DNA of 64,000 bases from CAYVIB01 sp964451365 (GCA_964451365.1 CAYVIB010000013.1:1-64000), one strand, 5' to 3'. Shown: positions 14,703 to 24,651, counted from the stretch's first letter. Notes: a model not told the origin generated them from the sequence alone. Translations and numbers: made by a program.

Positions 14703-16994
14703 TTAAAAAATTCTATCAATCCACTTTTTAAAAATATTCTTTTTCCTGCCCGAGCAGTCAACGCTGTTTGTTGGCTCGGAGCCGACAATAAAAGGAAGTC
14801 TCAATCCCTCATCGCAATTTCGGGTCGGCTGCCCGGTTAATTTGTCGACGACGGCATAGGTGATATTTTCAGGCACCTGGTGTGCCAAAGGCGCGGGATC
14901 AAGTTGCGCCATCATATCACCCCAGACGGTAAGCGCGCCGGTAGCGCCCGTCAGGCCCGTGGATTGGTTTTGGTCATTCCCCACCCACACCACGGCAACC
15001 TTGTCACCGGTGAAACCGGCAAACCAGCTATCGCGAAGATCATCGGTGGTACCGGTTTTACCGGCTGCATTAATTTCCGCTGGCAAATAATTATTCAGGC
15101 TTTTACCGGTACCTTCGCGTACCACTTGTTGCAATCCATGGGTAATCAGGTAAACAGACGCTGCCGATGCCGCCTGTTCTATTTGCAGCGGGTAGCGATT
15201 CAACGGCTCGCCGTCCATGGTCAGGACTTCGCGAATGGACCGGAAGGGTACGCGAAACCCGCCGTTGGCGATGGTGTGGTACATCTGCGTGACTTCGATC
15301 GGCGTAAGCTGAACCGTGCCCAACAGCGTGGAAGCGTAGGAGGGCAATTCCCGCGTTATTCCCAGGTTCTTCGCCGAGGCAATAACCCGGTCGACCCCGA
15401 TTTCCAGACCCAAACGAGAGGCGGCAACATTGTACGATTCGGCCAGGGCGAGCCAGAGCGGTATATCGCCGTGATATTCGCGGTCATAGTTTTGCGGCTC
15501 CCATGCCTCGATGCCCGGCTCTTCCCACGTTAGTGGACTGTCGTCCAGCGTGCTGGCCAGCGTGTATTTGTCGGGTTGCGCCAGGGCGGCCAGGTAGAGC
15601 GCCGGTTTTAGCAAAGAGCCAATCTGGCGCGACGCGTCCAGGGCGCGATTGAAACCCTGGTACTGCGCATGCCGCCCTCCCACCAGCGCCGTCACTTCAC
15701 CGTTTTGAATGTTGGTGATGACAATGGCACCTTCGAGGGTGTTGTCCTCCAGTCCCCGGGCGCGCTCAAGTTCATCCAGTCTACCGCTGAGGCTGCGCTC
15801 GGCGGTTTTTTGGATGACGGGGTCGAGTGTGGTGAATATTCTCAGCCCTTCGGAACGCAGGTCTTCCTCCTGGTAATCCCGTACTAACTGCCGCATCACC
15901 AGGTCTAAAAATGCCGGAAATTGCGATTGCCCGAGGTTCGGCTCAGGAACGACATCCAAGGGTTGTGCCTTTGCGGCGCCGGCTTCTTCATTGGAGATAT
16001 AACCTTGCCGGGCCATTTCAGTGACGACCAGATTGCGGCGCTCCAGGGCGCGCTCGGGGTTTTTTCTCGGGTTGTAATAGGCGGGGCCTTTTAACAGGGC
16101 GACCAGCAAGGCCGACTGATGTAATTCGAGCTGTTGGATATCCCGCTGGAAATAAAAGCGACTCGCCAATCCGAAGCCATGTATCGCGCGATTTTTATCC
16201 TGGCCAAAATAGACTTCGTTTAAATACGTTTCGAGAATTTCGTCTTTTTCATACCGTCGCTCAAGCAACAGCGCCATCAGCATTTCGGTAAATTTGCGTT
16301 TCAGCGTTCTTTCCGGTGTCAGGAAAAAATTTTTAACCAGTTGCTGGGTGAGGGTACTTCCTCCCTGCAGGCGCTCGTCGCTCACCAGCGTGGTAATGGC
16401 TCGGGCGATCGCTTTGGGATCGACACCTCTGTGGGAATAATAGCGCTGATCCTCAATCGCGATCAGCGCATCAATAAGATGTTGTGGTGTTTGCTCCAGC
16501 CTGATAAGTTTGCGATCTTCGCCTTTGCCGGGGAAAAAACCGCCAATATGCAAGGGGTCCAGGCGTATCAGGTCCAGTGGCGTATTGGTATCGAGGTCTG
16601 TCAGTTCAATGACCTGGTTTTCCCGCAGCTTAACCCGGACGCGTTTTGCCTCCTGGTGTCCATCCCAGTAATGAAATGGCCTTACGCTTATAGTGAAGAT
16701 GTTATTTTGCTGGGAATATTCTCCTGGCGAATTCGGTACCGGTACGGGCCGATACTTCAAAAAATCAAGCTCGGTTCGAAAATCCCCCGCTTTCAGCGAC
16801 ATGCCGGCAAACAACTCCAGCGGCCGGGCGTAAACCCGCGCGGGCAGTGAAAATCGCTTCCCCTCAAATTGTTCCCGCACTTGCTGGTCAAGATGAACGC
16901 AATAGATCACTAACGGTACAGTGATAACCGCTAGAATGAGAAGTGTGTATTTGAAGATACGAAAAATGAATCGGCGCCGATTTGAAGAAAGCAA
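14703..16994 (-). CDS. mrcB: Penicillin-binding protein 1b (bifunctional peptidoglycan synthase)
   Basis: A 763-residue class A PBP that polymerises lipid II and crosslinks the product in the periplasm. One N-terminal transmembrane helix (about 14-30) is followed by a UB2H-like region. The glycosyltransferase 51 domain (about 160-350) carries ALIAIEDQRYYSHRG and the GGSTLTQQ motif. The transpeptidase domain (about 400-720) has the active-site SLLK (Ser460, Lys463), an S-Y-N and the KTG motif (Lys646). Length is normal for PBP1b. The downstream TPR lipoprotein is its likely activator. The C-terminus ends shortly after a Cys-containing segment, without a long tail. Confidence 0.95.
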   Translation of the reverse strand: MLSSNRRRFIFRIFKYTLLILAVITVPLVIYCVHLDQQVREQFEGKRFSLPARVYARPLELFAGMSLKAGDFRTELDFLKYRPVPVPNSPGEYSQQNNIFTISVRPFHYWDGHQEAKRVRVKLRENQVIELTDLDTNTPLDLIRLDPLHIGGFFPGKGEDRKLIRLEQTPQHLIDALIAIEDQRYYSHRGVDPKAIARAITTLVSDERLQGGSTLTQQLVKNFFLTPERTLKRKFTEMLMALLLERRYEKDEILETYLNEVYFGQDKNRAIHGFGLASRFYFQRDIQQLELHQSALLVALLKGPAYYNPRKNPERALERRNLVVTEMARQGYISNEEAGAAKAQPLDVVPEPNLGQSQFPAFLDLVMRQLVRDYQEEDLRSEGLRIFTTLDPVIQKTAERSLSGRLDELERARGLEDNTLEGAIVITNIQNGEVTALVGGRHAQYQGFNRALDASRQIGSLLKPALYLAALAQPDKYTLASTLDDSPLTWEEPGIEAWEPQNYDREYHGDIPLWLALAESYNVAASRLGLEIGVDRVIASAKNLGITRELPSYASTLLGTVQLTPIEVTQMYHTIANGGFRVPFRSIREVLTMDGEPLNRYPLQIEQAASAASVYLITHGLQQVVREGTGKSLNNYLPAEINAAGKTGTTDDLRDSWFAGFTGDKVAVVWVGNDQNQSTGLTGATGALTVWGDMMAQLDPAPLAHQVPENITYAVVDKLTGQPTRNCDEGLRLPFIVGSEPTNSVDCSGRKKNIFKKWIDRIF

Positions 16995-17099
16995 GAATTA
17001 AACTCGTCCAAAAAAATGCGCAATTATACCCGCCGATCCAACCGGCGCAGTATTATCCTGCATCTTCCGATGTTGTTCCGGTCACAAAAGAGCAATGAA

Positions 17100-17321
17100 T
17101 TACTCTGCCCGGTGAATCGCCACACAGATTACTGATTTTATTTTTTTGTGTGCAGCAATCGCTGTAGGTTTAACGGCGCACACTCTCAACCGTTTTAACC
17201 CCTCTTGTACCGGAGCTGCTTCCGCCCGGGCGCTGGTTATAACCACGTAAAGCGCCAGTGAAAGCGAAAAGCAAAACACCACAAGTTTAACCGCCAAAAT
17301 AACAGGATAAAGTTTGATCAT
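17100..17321 (-). CDS. Possible small membrane protein, 73 aa
   Basis: From the ATG at 17321 (preceded by a GGGGGGA ribosome-like site), 73 codons encode one strong hydrophobic segment (about residues 4-25, VILAVKLVVFCFSLSLALYV) and a basic, Cys-containing tail. It could be a signal-anchored micro-protein. No family is recognised. The upstream region is occupied by a dispersed repeat, so it may be an accidental frame. Confidence 0.3.
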   Translation of the reverse strand: MIKLYPVILAVKLVVFCFSLSLALYVVITSARAEAAPVQEGLKRLRVCAVKPTAIAAHKKIKSVICVAIHRAE

Positions 17322-17483
17322 GCGTCCATCCCCCCCTGATTGGACTGAGCGCAAATAGCTTAGGGAGCGGGGATGGGGACCGCAGTGATAAAAATTCCTT
17401 GAGGTTGGTGAAAAAATCACTGACGTAAGCAAAAGGCGTCATGTTCGCGTAGCTGACATCCAGAATCACCACTTCCAGAATTC

Positions 17484-17590
17484 CCGGATCTCCGCTGGGC
17501 GGCACCCCGTCTCGGCTTTGGCTCCTGCGCTGCCCCAACATCGGGATGCCGCACCACTATATCCCTATAGGCGATGCGAAGATGACTCCC
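17484..17590 (+). repeat. Dispersed intergenic repeat, copy 1
   Basis: This shares two blocks with 43344-43412. One is a 24-nt block beginning CGGCTTTGGCTCCTGCGCTG (here 17513-17536). The other is TATAGGCGAtGCGAAgATGAC (here 17566-17586). The spacing between blocks differs, and this copy has an extra GC-rich insert near 17497-17511. It lies between genes, 185-290 nt before the DeoR-type regulator. The nature of the element is unknown. Confidence 0.55.
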
Positions 17591-17733
17591 TTCCGACTTT
17601 TTCACAGGAATCAATTCCCTCGGCCGTCTCTTCCCCATCGATGATGTTATTCCGGACAGTAGTATGCAAAACCGACGGAATAAAGACGGAATTGAACTAA
17701 CGCTTGCAATGATAGCCCAATAGTCTAAAATTC

Positions 17734-17758
17734 TTTCGTTTTGCAATTTAAGGTTTCG
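17734..17758 (+). promoter_or_regulatory. Possible DeoR-family operator (two TTTCG boxes)
   Basis: Two TTTCG pentamers (17734-17738 and 17754-17758) lie 20 nt apart, two helix turns, immediately upstream of the DeoR-type gene at 17773. DeoR/GlpR-family repressors commonly bind repeated TTTCG-like boxes, so autoregulation is plausible. The second box overlaps where the ribosome site should be, so bound repressor could also block translation start. Confidence 0.3.
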
Positions 17759-17772
17759 AACCAATCCCTCCG

Positions 17773-18543
17773 ATGCATAAACGAAACACCCAGCAACGCC
17801 GCCGGGCGATCATCGATACGCTCAACGAACAGGGCGAAGTCAGCGTGGAAGCGCTGGCCCAGCAGTTTGTGACGTCGGAAGTCACTATTCGCAAAGACCT
17901 GGCTGCACTGGAGAGCAACGGGCTGTTGTTGCGCAAGTTCGGTGGAGCCGTTCCTTTGCCCCAGGAGTATGTCGCGGACCACTCGAACGAAAAAGTTTCG
18001 AAACGAAAGAAGACTCTGGCCAAGGCCGCCATCAGCCTTATCCGCGATCACAACCGCATTATTATCGACAGCGGCCATACCACCGCCGCGCTGCTGCCGG
18101 AACTCACCGCCCGCCAGGGTTTGGTGGTAATGACCAATTGCCTGCATATCGCCAATGCGCTAACCGAGCTGGAAAACGAGCCCACTTTGTTGATGACCGG
18201 CGGCACCTGGGACCAGCAATCGGAAGCCTTCCAGGGCCAGCTGGCCGAGCAGGTGCTGCGCTCCTACGACTTCGACCAATTATTTATCGGTGCGGACGGT
18301 CTCGATACCGAACGCGGCACTACCACCTACAACGAGCTTTACAGCCTGAGTCGGGTAATGGCGGAAGTGGCACGCGAGGTGATTGTGATGGCTGAGTCGG
18401 AAAAGGTGGGTCGCAAAATCCATAATGTCGAGCTGCCCTGGAGCGAGGTGGATGTGCTGATCACCGACGACGGACTGCCCGACGAGGCGAGAAAGAAAAT
18501 TCAAAATCACGGCGTGAAGGTTATTCGCGCGAAAATCCTTTAA
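17773..18543 (+). CDS. DeoR/GlpR-family transcriptional regulator
   Basis: A 256-residue sugar-phosphate-responsive repressor. The N-terminal winged helix-turn-helix (about 5-60) starts RRRAIIDTLNEQGEVSVEALA, then the recognition helix region SEVTIRKDLAALE and the wing G-L-L-L-R-K-F-G-G-A. The DeoR C-terminal sensor domain (about 80-240) has IDSGHTTAALLPEL and the ligand-site G-A-D-G-L-D block. It ends 21 nt before glmS on the same strand. This pairing is common in Pseudomonas-like bacteria and points to control of amino-sugar synthesis, with glucosamine-6-phosphate or a related sugar phosphate as the likely effector. Confidence 0.88.
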   Translation: MHKRNTQQRRRAIIDTLNEQGEVSVEALAQQFVTSEVTIRKDLAALESNGLLLRKFGGAVPLPQEYVADHSNEKVSKRKKTLAKAAISLIRDHNRIIIDSGHTTAALLPELTARQGLVVMTNCLHIANALTELENEPTLLMTGGTWDQQSEAFQGQLAEQVLRSYDFDQLFIGADGLDTERGTTTYNELYSLSRVMAEVAREVIVMAESEKVGRKIHNVELPWSEVDVLITDDGLPDEARKKIQNHGVKVIRAKIL

Positions 18544-18564
18544 CGAGAATCTGGGAGACGAGCA

Positions 18565-20394
<1,830 letters not shown>

Positions 20395-20557
20395 AGGAAA
20401 AAGTCGAATTACAACAACAAATGGAGGGGCCGATAGGCCCTCATTCGACGTAGCAAATCAATTTTCCCGTTAGTACATTTATTGCGTAAATGCGTAATTC
20501 TTTCCCACCAGTACAACAACGACGGCTGGCCGAAAAACCAGCCTACGATTCACCGGG

Positions 20558-20923
20558 AAGCTTACGGAATCGCTTAGCGGAAGCGAATCCGCCGAAGTAC
20601 TCGGGTTCCTGATGACGCAACCGCAGACTCCGCAAATTGAAGCGGCTGTCAGGGCCGAAATCGATTGGTTCCGAAGCCCCAACACTTACCTGGCCGACCA
20701 CACTTACGATAGCTCCGTGGAAGAAAAAATTGTTTATAAGGCGGGAAGTAAAATGTGGTATCGCTTTTACGATTTATATTCCAACCGGGGTTTCTTCAGT
20801 GATCGTGACAGTCGTAAGGTGTACGATATTATGGAAATCTCGGAAGAACGTCGCAATGGTTACAGCTGGGGTGGTAATTACGGAGCGAAGACTATTTCCT
20901 ACGCTGACAGCGTTGGTTACTAA
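20558..20923 (+). pseudogene. C-terminal remnant of a family 10 pectate lyase
   Basis: The frame is open from about 20558, with a possible internal ATG at 20612. It encodes the end of a PL10 pectate lyase, which cleaves polygalacturonate by beta-elimination. Recognisable elements are L-S-G-S-E-S-A-E-V-L-G-F-L-M, IEAAVRAEIDWF, MWYRFYDLYSNRGFFSDRDS and YDIMEISEERRNGYSWGGN. All lie in the C-terminal part of the PL10 fold; the N-terminal two-thirds, with most of the catalytic and calcium-binding residues, is absent. It is probably a decayed gene, consistent with a polysaccharide-degrading ancestry. It could be read from 20612 as 103 residues. Confidence 0.7.
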
Positions 20924-20954
20924 GTTAAGAATTATCCTCGTAAACCAACGATCT

Positions 20955-20981
20955 CCTCTCCGGTTAAAAAAGCCGGAGAGG
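20955..20981. repeat. Hairpin after the pectate lyase remnant
   Basis: CCTCTCCGG (20955-20963) and CCGGAGAGG (20973-20981) form a perfect 9-bp stem around an A-rich 9-nt loop. It is followed by A-rich rather than T-rich sequence on the plus strand. It may be a decayed terminator of the PL10 gene. The remaining interval up to 21178 shows only the leader of the OmpA-like gene. Confidence 0.4.
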
Positions 20982-21178
20982 CATCAAAAAAGTCGAACCG
21001 CCACTGTTAACAGCGTCACATTTCGACCTCGCTCGTGGCGTGTAATTTTAAAGCCCCGCCTTTCACATTTCTTCCACAATTGAAAAATTCCATTCAGGTT
21101 ACATTAAGCCGCCGTCGCCAAGAATGGCACCAGCTCAAGGAGCTTTTTCACTAACTGTTTTTAAGAGGAAGAAAAAGA

Positions 21179-21676
21179 ATGAAGAAATTGATTAGAAACT
21201 CGTTATCCGTAGCCGTTGTTTCCCTGTTGTCCGCGTCAGCGTTTTCGGAAATGTATATCGGCGCCAGTGTCGGTCAGACTGATCACGATCTGGACGGACT
21301 TGACAAGGGAACCTCTGTTGAACTGAAAGGTGGTTATAAATTCAACGAATATGTTGGCGTAGAAGGCTCCTATTTGGACCTGGGGGATGCGGATGTCAGC
21401 GGTGGTAGTGGCTCAGTCAGCGTGGACGGTTTTAAAGTCGCTGTTGTAGGCTTTATCCCTGTGGCTGAAACAGTTGATATCTACGGCAAACTCGGCCTCT
21501 ACAGTTGGGACGCGGATTACCCCGCCGGGAGCGACGATGGCAGTGATATCAACTACGGCGTTGGAGTTGCCTGGGGCGTGGCGGATAATGTGAAGGTCAA
21601 TCTTGGTTACGATATTTACGAGCTTGATGAAGAAGACGCCAATAACGTCAACCTCGGATTAACCTATTCATTCTAA
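21179..21676 (+). CDS. OmpA-like small outer-membrane beta-barrel
   Basis: A 165-residue exported barrel. It has a signal peptide (1-23, cut after SAFS), then alternating strands of the OmpA/OmpX-like eight-stranded type: MYIGASVGQTDHDLD, VELKGGYKFNEYVGVEGSYL, VDIYGKLGLYSWDADY, and NVNLGLTYSF at the end. The terminal Phe is the outer-membrane insertion signal. The loops are unusually rich in Asp and Gly. It lacks the C-terminal OmpA peptidoglycan-binding domain. It has a purine-rich ribosome site and its own terminator just downstream, so it is probably monocistronic. Confidence 0.82.
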   Translation: MKKLIRNSLSVAVVSLLSASAFSEMYIGASVGQTDHDLDGLDKGTSVELKGGYKFNEYVGVEGSYLDLGDADVSGGSGSVSVDGFKVAVVGFIPVAETVDIYGKLGLYSWDADYPAGSDDGSDINYGVGVAWGVADNVKVNLGYDIYELDEEDANNVNLGLTYSF

Positions 21677-21715
21677 GACGTAAGCCGGAACTTCTCCCTT
21701 TCGTTACAAATCCCA

Positions 21716-21750
21716 AAAAGCCCCCGGATACCTTTCCGGGGGCTTTTTTT
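21716..21750 (+). terminator. Rho-independent terminator of the OmpA-like gene
   Basis: A GC-rich 11-bp stem (AAGCCCCCGGA / TCCGGGGGCTT) with a 6-nt loop is followed by T7. It lies about 40 nt after the stop codon. Confidence 0.92.
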
Positions 21751-21791
21751 ATACACTAGCCGTTTAACGCGTCACCGCCACGGGAGTTCCG

Positions 21792-22046
21792 ATGCCCGAA
21801 ATCGAATTTTCCAAAGAAGAAAAAGCCGCTATCGTTAATAAGATAAAGCTTTATTTCACCGAAGTGCTGGACCAGGATATAGGCAGCTTCGATGCCGAAT
21901 TCCTGCTGGACTTTTTTGCCGGGGAGATCGCCCCCTACTTTTATAACAGAGGGTTGTATGATGCCCAGGCAGTACTGGAAAAACACCTCGAAGGTATCGG
22001 CGAGGCGATTTACACGCTGGAAAAGCCGACCAATTTCAGGCGATAG
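21792..22046 (+). CDS. DUF2164 family protein
   Basis: An 84-residue cytoplasmic protein. It shows the DUF2164 pattern: an N-terminal helix FSKEEKAAIVNKIKLYF, the block DQDIGSFDAEFLLDFF (about 30-45), then Y-F-Y-N-R-G-L-Y-D-A-Q-A-V-L and a final Y-T-L-E-K-P. The family is widespread in proteobacteria and its function is unknown. It is 26 nt from the mechanosensitive channel gene in the same direction. Confidence 0.85.
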   Translation: MPEIEFSKEEKAAIVNKIKLYFTEVLDQDIGSFDAEFLLDFFAGEIAPYFYNRGLYDAQAVLEKHLEGIGEAIYTLEKPTNFRR

Positions 22047-22072
22047 CGCCAATTTCCGGAGAAAGTGAATAA

Positions 22073-22699
22073 ATGTCATTCGATTGGCTGTTAGGGCCCA
22101 TTATCTACACGCTTACCACCTATCAAATGAACCTGATAGCCTCGGCCATTGTTGTTGTTATTTATCTTCTGCTGACAAAGCTGGTACTGCCGAAGATTGA
22201 GCGGGGGGTTGACCGCAGCCGATTCAAACAGCAATCAGCCGATAAGGCACATCACACCGTGCAGTGGATAGGCGGCTTTATCGCCGCCGCCGCATTGCTG
22301 TTGATATGGGGGGTGGACTTCAACGGCCTGCTGGTGATCTCGACCACGGTGATTACCCTTACCGGTGTCGCTTTATTCGCCAACTGGTCAATTTTGAGCA
22401 ATATCACCGCTTTTTTTGTCTTACTCATGCACCCATCCTACCGGCGGGGAAATTTTATCCGCGTATTCGACGGGGACAACTACCTGGAAGCCTATATTTC
22501 CGAGATAAACCTGTTTAATGCCACCATGATTACCGAAGATCGCGAAATAATCGTGTATCCGAATAATTTGCTCCTGGGCAGACCGGCCATTATCAATCCG
22601 CGCCGGCGGTTCCGCGTGGTCGGAAAACTGACCGACTTCCATGTGTCCGGCGAGGAGGGGCAACTGGTGATGCCACCGGACTATCCTGGAGATAGATAG
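22073..22699 (+). CDS. MscS-family mechanosensitive ion channel (short form)
   Basis: A 208-residue inner-membrane channel that would open under membrane tension to release solutes. It has three hydrophobic helices: about 17-38, 65-83 and the pore helix about 88-110 (GVALFANWSILSNITAFFVLL). The MscS beta domain follows (about 118-170), with RRGNFIRVFDGDNYLEAYIS and the block ATMITEDREIIVYPNNLLLGRP. The large C-terminal cage of MscS is missing, and the protein ends DYPGDR inside the first unit of a 16-bp tandem repeat that supplies the stop codon. The C-terminus may therefore have been set by expansion of that repeat. Confidence 0.85.
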   Translation: MSFDWLLGPIIYTLTTYQMNLIASAIVVVIYLLLTKLVLPKIERGVDRSRFKQQSADKAHHTVQWIGGFIAAAALLLIWGVDFNGLLVISTTVITLTGVALFANWSILSNITAFFVLLMHPSYRRGNFIRVFDGDNYLEAYISEINLFNATMITEDREIIVYPNNLLLGRPAIINPRRRFRVVGKLTDFHVSGEEGQLVMPPDYPGDR

Positions 22700-22760
22700 T
22701 CCTGGAGATAGATAGCCCTGGAAATAGATAGTTCTGGAGACGAATAGTCCCGGAACATAG
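22684..22760 (+). repeat. 16-bp tandem repeat, about 5 units
   Basis: Unit TCCTGGAGATAGATAG is present twice exactly (22684-22699, 22700-22715), then as variants (22716-22731, 22732-22747) and a partial 13-nt unit (22748-22760). Divergence rises from left to right. The first unit is within the MscS gene and gives its last residues and stop codon. 16 is not a multiple of 3, so copy-number change would not alter the frame upstream of the stop. Confidence 0.9.
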
Positions 22761-22810
22761 TCGAAAGGCAACCAAAAATTCACCGGCACAGCAAGCAATA
22801 GAGTATTTAT

Positions 22811-24400
22811 ATGTCCGATGAAGAAATTGAAAACCTGCAGGAACCCGATGAGCACCGCCTGGTGCTTCGTCACCTGCGCCCGGAGGATTTTTCCGACATC
22901 AAGGATCTGATGGACGATATATACGGCCGTGTTGGCGGTGCCTGGCCGGAAAAAAAATACCGGGCCCAACTGCTGACCTTCCCGGAGGGGCAGATCTGTA
23001 TCGAAGACAAGGGCAAGGTCGTTGCCGCCGCCTTCGCGGTCATTGTCGATTACGAGCAGTTTGGCGATAAGCATACCTACGATGAAATTACCGGCGATGC
23101 CTACCTGACCACACACGACCCGAACGGCGATGTGCTTTATGGCGTGGATGTGTTTGTATCGTCGGAATATCGCGGATTGCGCCTGGGCCGCCGACTGTAC
23201 GAAGCGCGCAAGGAGTTGTGCCGCAACCTGAACCTGCGCTCGATCATGGCCGGCGGCCGTATCCCCGGTTACAAAGACCATGTCGATAAGATGTCGCCTT
23301 ACGAATATATCGAACAGGTGAAGTCGAAGGATTTCTACGACCCGATTCTCACCTTCCAGTTATCGAACGGTTTTGAAGTCAAGCAGGTATTAAAAGCGTA
23401 TCTGCCGGAGGACAAGGATTCCCGGGGCTACGCCACGCTTTTGCAGTGGCACAATATTTATTACGACCCGGAAAACCCGAAACTGATCGGCGCTGTAAAA
23501 ACCAAGGCCCGCATTGGCTGCGTTCAATGGCAGATGCGTTATTTCCAGAACGTGGCCGAATTGCTGCAGCAGGTGGAATATTTTATCGACGCGTTGTCCG
23601 ACTATAAATGCGACGTGGCGGTATTCCCCGAGTTTTTTAATGCGCCGTTGATGGGTTTGTCCGACAACGAGGAATCCATTGATGCCATCTGGCACCTGGC
23701 CACGTACAGCGGTGAAATTCTGGCGGAAATATCGCGTTTGGCCATTTCCTACAACATCAACATCATCGCCGGCTCAATGCCGATTATCGAAGACCAGGAA
23801 CTGTATAACGTCAGCTACCTTTGCCACCGGGATGGCCGGGTGGACAGCCAATACAAACTGCACCCCACGCCGCACGAAAAGCGCGACTGGATTATGCAGG
23901 GCGGTGACGAGCTGCAGGCCTTCGACACCGACTTCGGCCGCATCGGTATTTTGATCTGTTACGACGTGGAATTTCCCGAACTCACCCGCCTGCTGGCGGA
24001 AGAGGAAATTCAGGTATTATTCGTTCCTTTCTGGACCGACACCAAAAATGGCTACCTGCGCGTGCGCCGCTGCGCCCAGGCGCGGGCGATTGAAAACGAA
24101 TGCTACGTGGCGATCGCCGGCAGCGTCGGCAACCTGCCGAAGGTGGATAATGTGGATATCCAGTACGGCCAGACAGCGGTATTTTCACCGTCGGATTTCG
24201 CGTTTCCGCACGACGCCATCGTTTCCGAAACCACGCCGAATACGGAAATGACCCTGATCGTCGACCTGGATTTTGAAAAACTGAAAGAGCTGCAAAACGA
24301 AGGCTCGGTGCGCAATTACCTGGACCGGCGCCGGGATTTGTACCGGGTGGAGTGGATAGGCAAGAACCCGATCAAAACCAGCAAAATAAATAATAGTTAA
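22811..24400 (+). CDS. GNAT acetyltransferase - carbon-nitrogen hydrolase fusion
   Basis: A 529-residue two-domain cytoplasmic enzyme. Residues about 18-190 form a GNAT fold, with V-D-V-F-V-S-S-E-Y-R-G-L-R-L-G-R-R-L as the acetyl-CoA loop. Residues about 225-515 form a nitrilase-superfamily domain, starting ARIGCVQWQMRYF. The catalytic triad is complete: Glu274 (VFPEFF), Lys349 (YKLHPT) and Cys383 (LICYDVEFPE). Known relatives are annotated as bifunctional N-acetyltransferase/hydrolases without a settled substrate; amide hydrolysis plus acyl transfer on the same small molecule is an inference. The start is the first ATG, after the tandem repeat region. Confidence 0.9.
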   Translation: MSDEEIENLQEPDEHRLVLRHLRPEDFSDIKDLMDDIYGRVGGAWPEKKYRAQLLTFPEGQICIEDKGKVVAAAFAVIVDYEQFGDKHTYDEITGDAYLTTHDPNGDVLYGVDVFVSSEYRGLRLGRRLYEARKELCRNLNLRSIMAGGRIPGYKDHVDKMSPYEYIEQVKSKDFYDPILTFQLSNGFEVKQVLKAYLPEDKDSRGYATLLQWHNIYYDPENPKLIGAVKTKARIGCVQWQMRYFQNVAELLQQVEYFIDALSDYKCDVAVFPEFFNAPLMGLSDNEESIDAIWHLATYSGEILAEISRLAISYNINIIAGSMPIIEDQELYNVSYLCHRDGRVDSQYKLHPTPHEKRDWIMQGGDELQAFDTDFGRIGILICYDVEFPELTRLLAEEEIQVLFVPFWTDTKNGYLRVRRCAQARAIENECYVAIAGSVGNLPKVDNVDIQYGQTAVFSPSDFAFPHDAIVSETTPNTEMTLIVDLDFEKLKELQNEGSVRNYLDRRRDLYRVEWIGKNPIKTSKINNS

Positions 24401-24441
24401 TTAAGAAGTAACAATAAAAATAACGTTAGAGGAGAAAACGG

Positions 24442-24651
24442 ATGGATGTATTTTCCATGATTGTGGCGATCGTCGCCATTACCGCGGCGGGCAAGGCGAT
24501 TAGCGATATCACCAAAGCGCGACAGAAGTCGCGCGACCGGGACAGCGAGTTGAGCGAGCGGGTCGAACAGCTTGAGGAACGAATTCGCACGCTCGAGCAG
24601 ATTATTACCGACAAGAAAAGTCGGCTGAGAGACGAAATAGATTCACTGTAA
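24442..24651 (+). CDS. PspB-like small membrane protein
   Basis: 69 residues. An N-terminal transmembrane helix (about 3-19) is followed by a basic segment (KARQKSRDRDSELSER) and a coiled coil (about 37-60, VEQLEERIRTLEQIITDKK). The arrangement and the R-I-R-T-L-E stretch resemble PspB, the small activator of the phage shock response, but no pspA, pspC or pspF is nearby. AGAGGAG (24429-24435) precedes the ATG. I call it PspB-like rather than pspB. Confidence 0.65.
   Translation: MDVFSMIVAIVAITAAGKAISDITKARQKSRDRDSELSERVEQLEERIRTLEQIITDKKSRLRDEIDSL

Noticed and set aside
17417..17764. Minus-strand frame of 115 codons upstream of the DeoR gene
   Set aside because: Contains the dispersed repeat read backwards and has no ribosome site or recognisable domain.
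20423..20441. GAGGGGCC/GGCCCTC stem after glmS as a terminator
   Set aside because: Stem is short and no T tract follows. I did not annotate it as a terminator.
22421..23281. Minus-strand frame of 286 codons opposite the channel and GNAT-nitrilase genes
   Set aside because: Covers the tandem repeat and the reverse of two clear genes; no domain or start signal.
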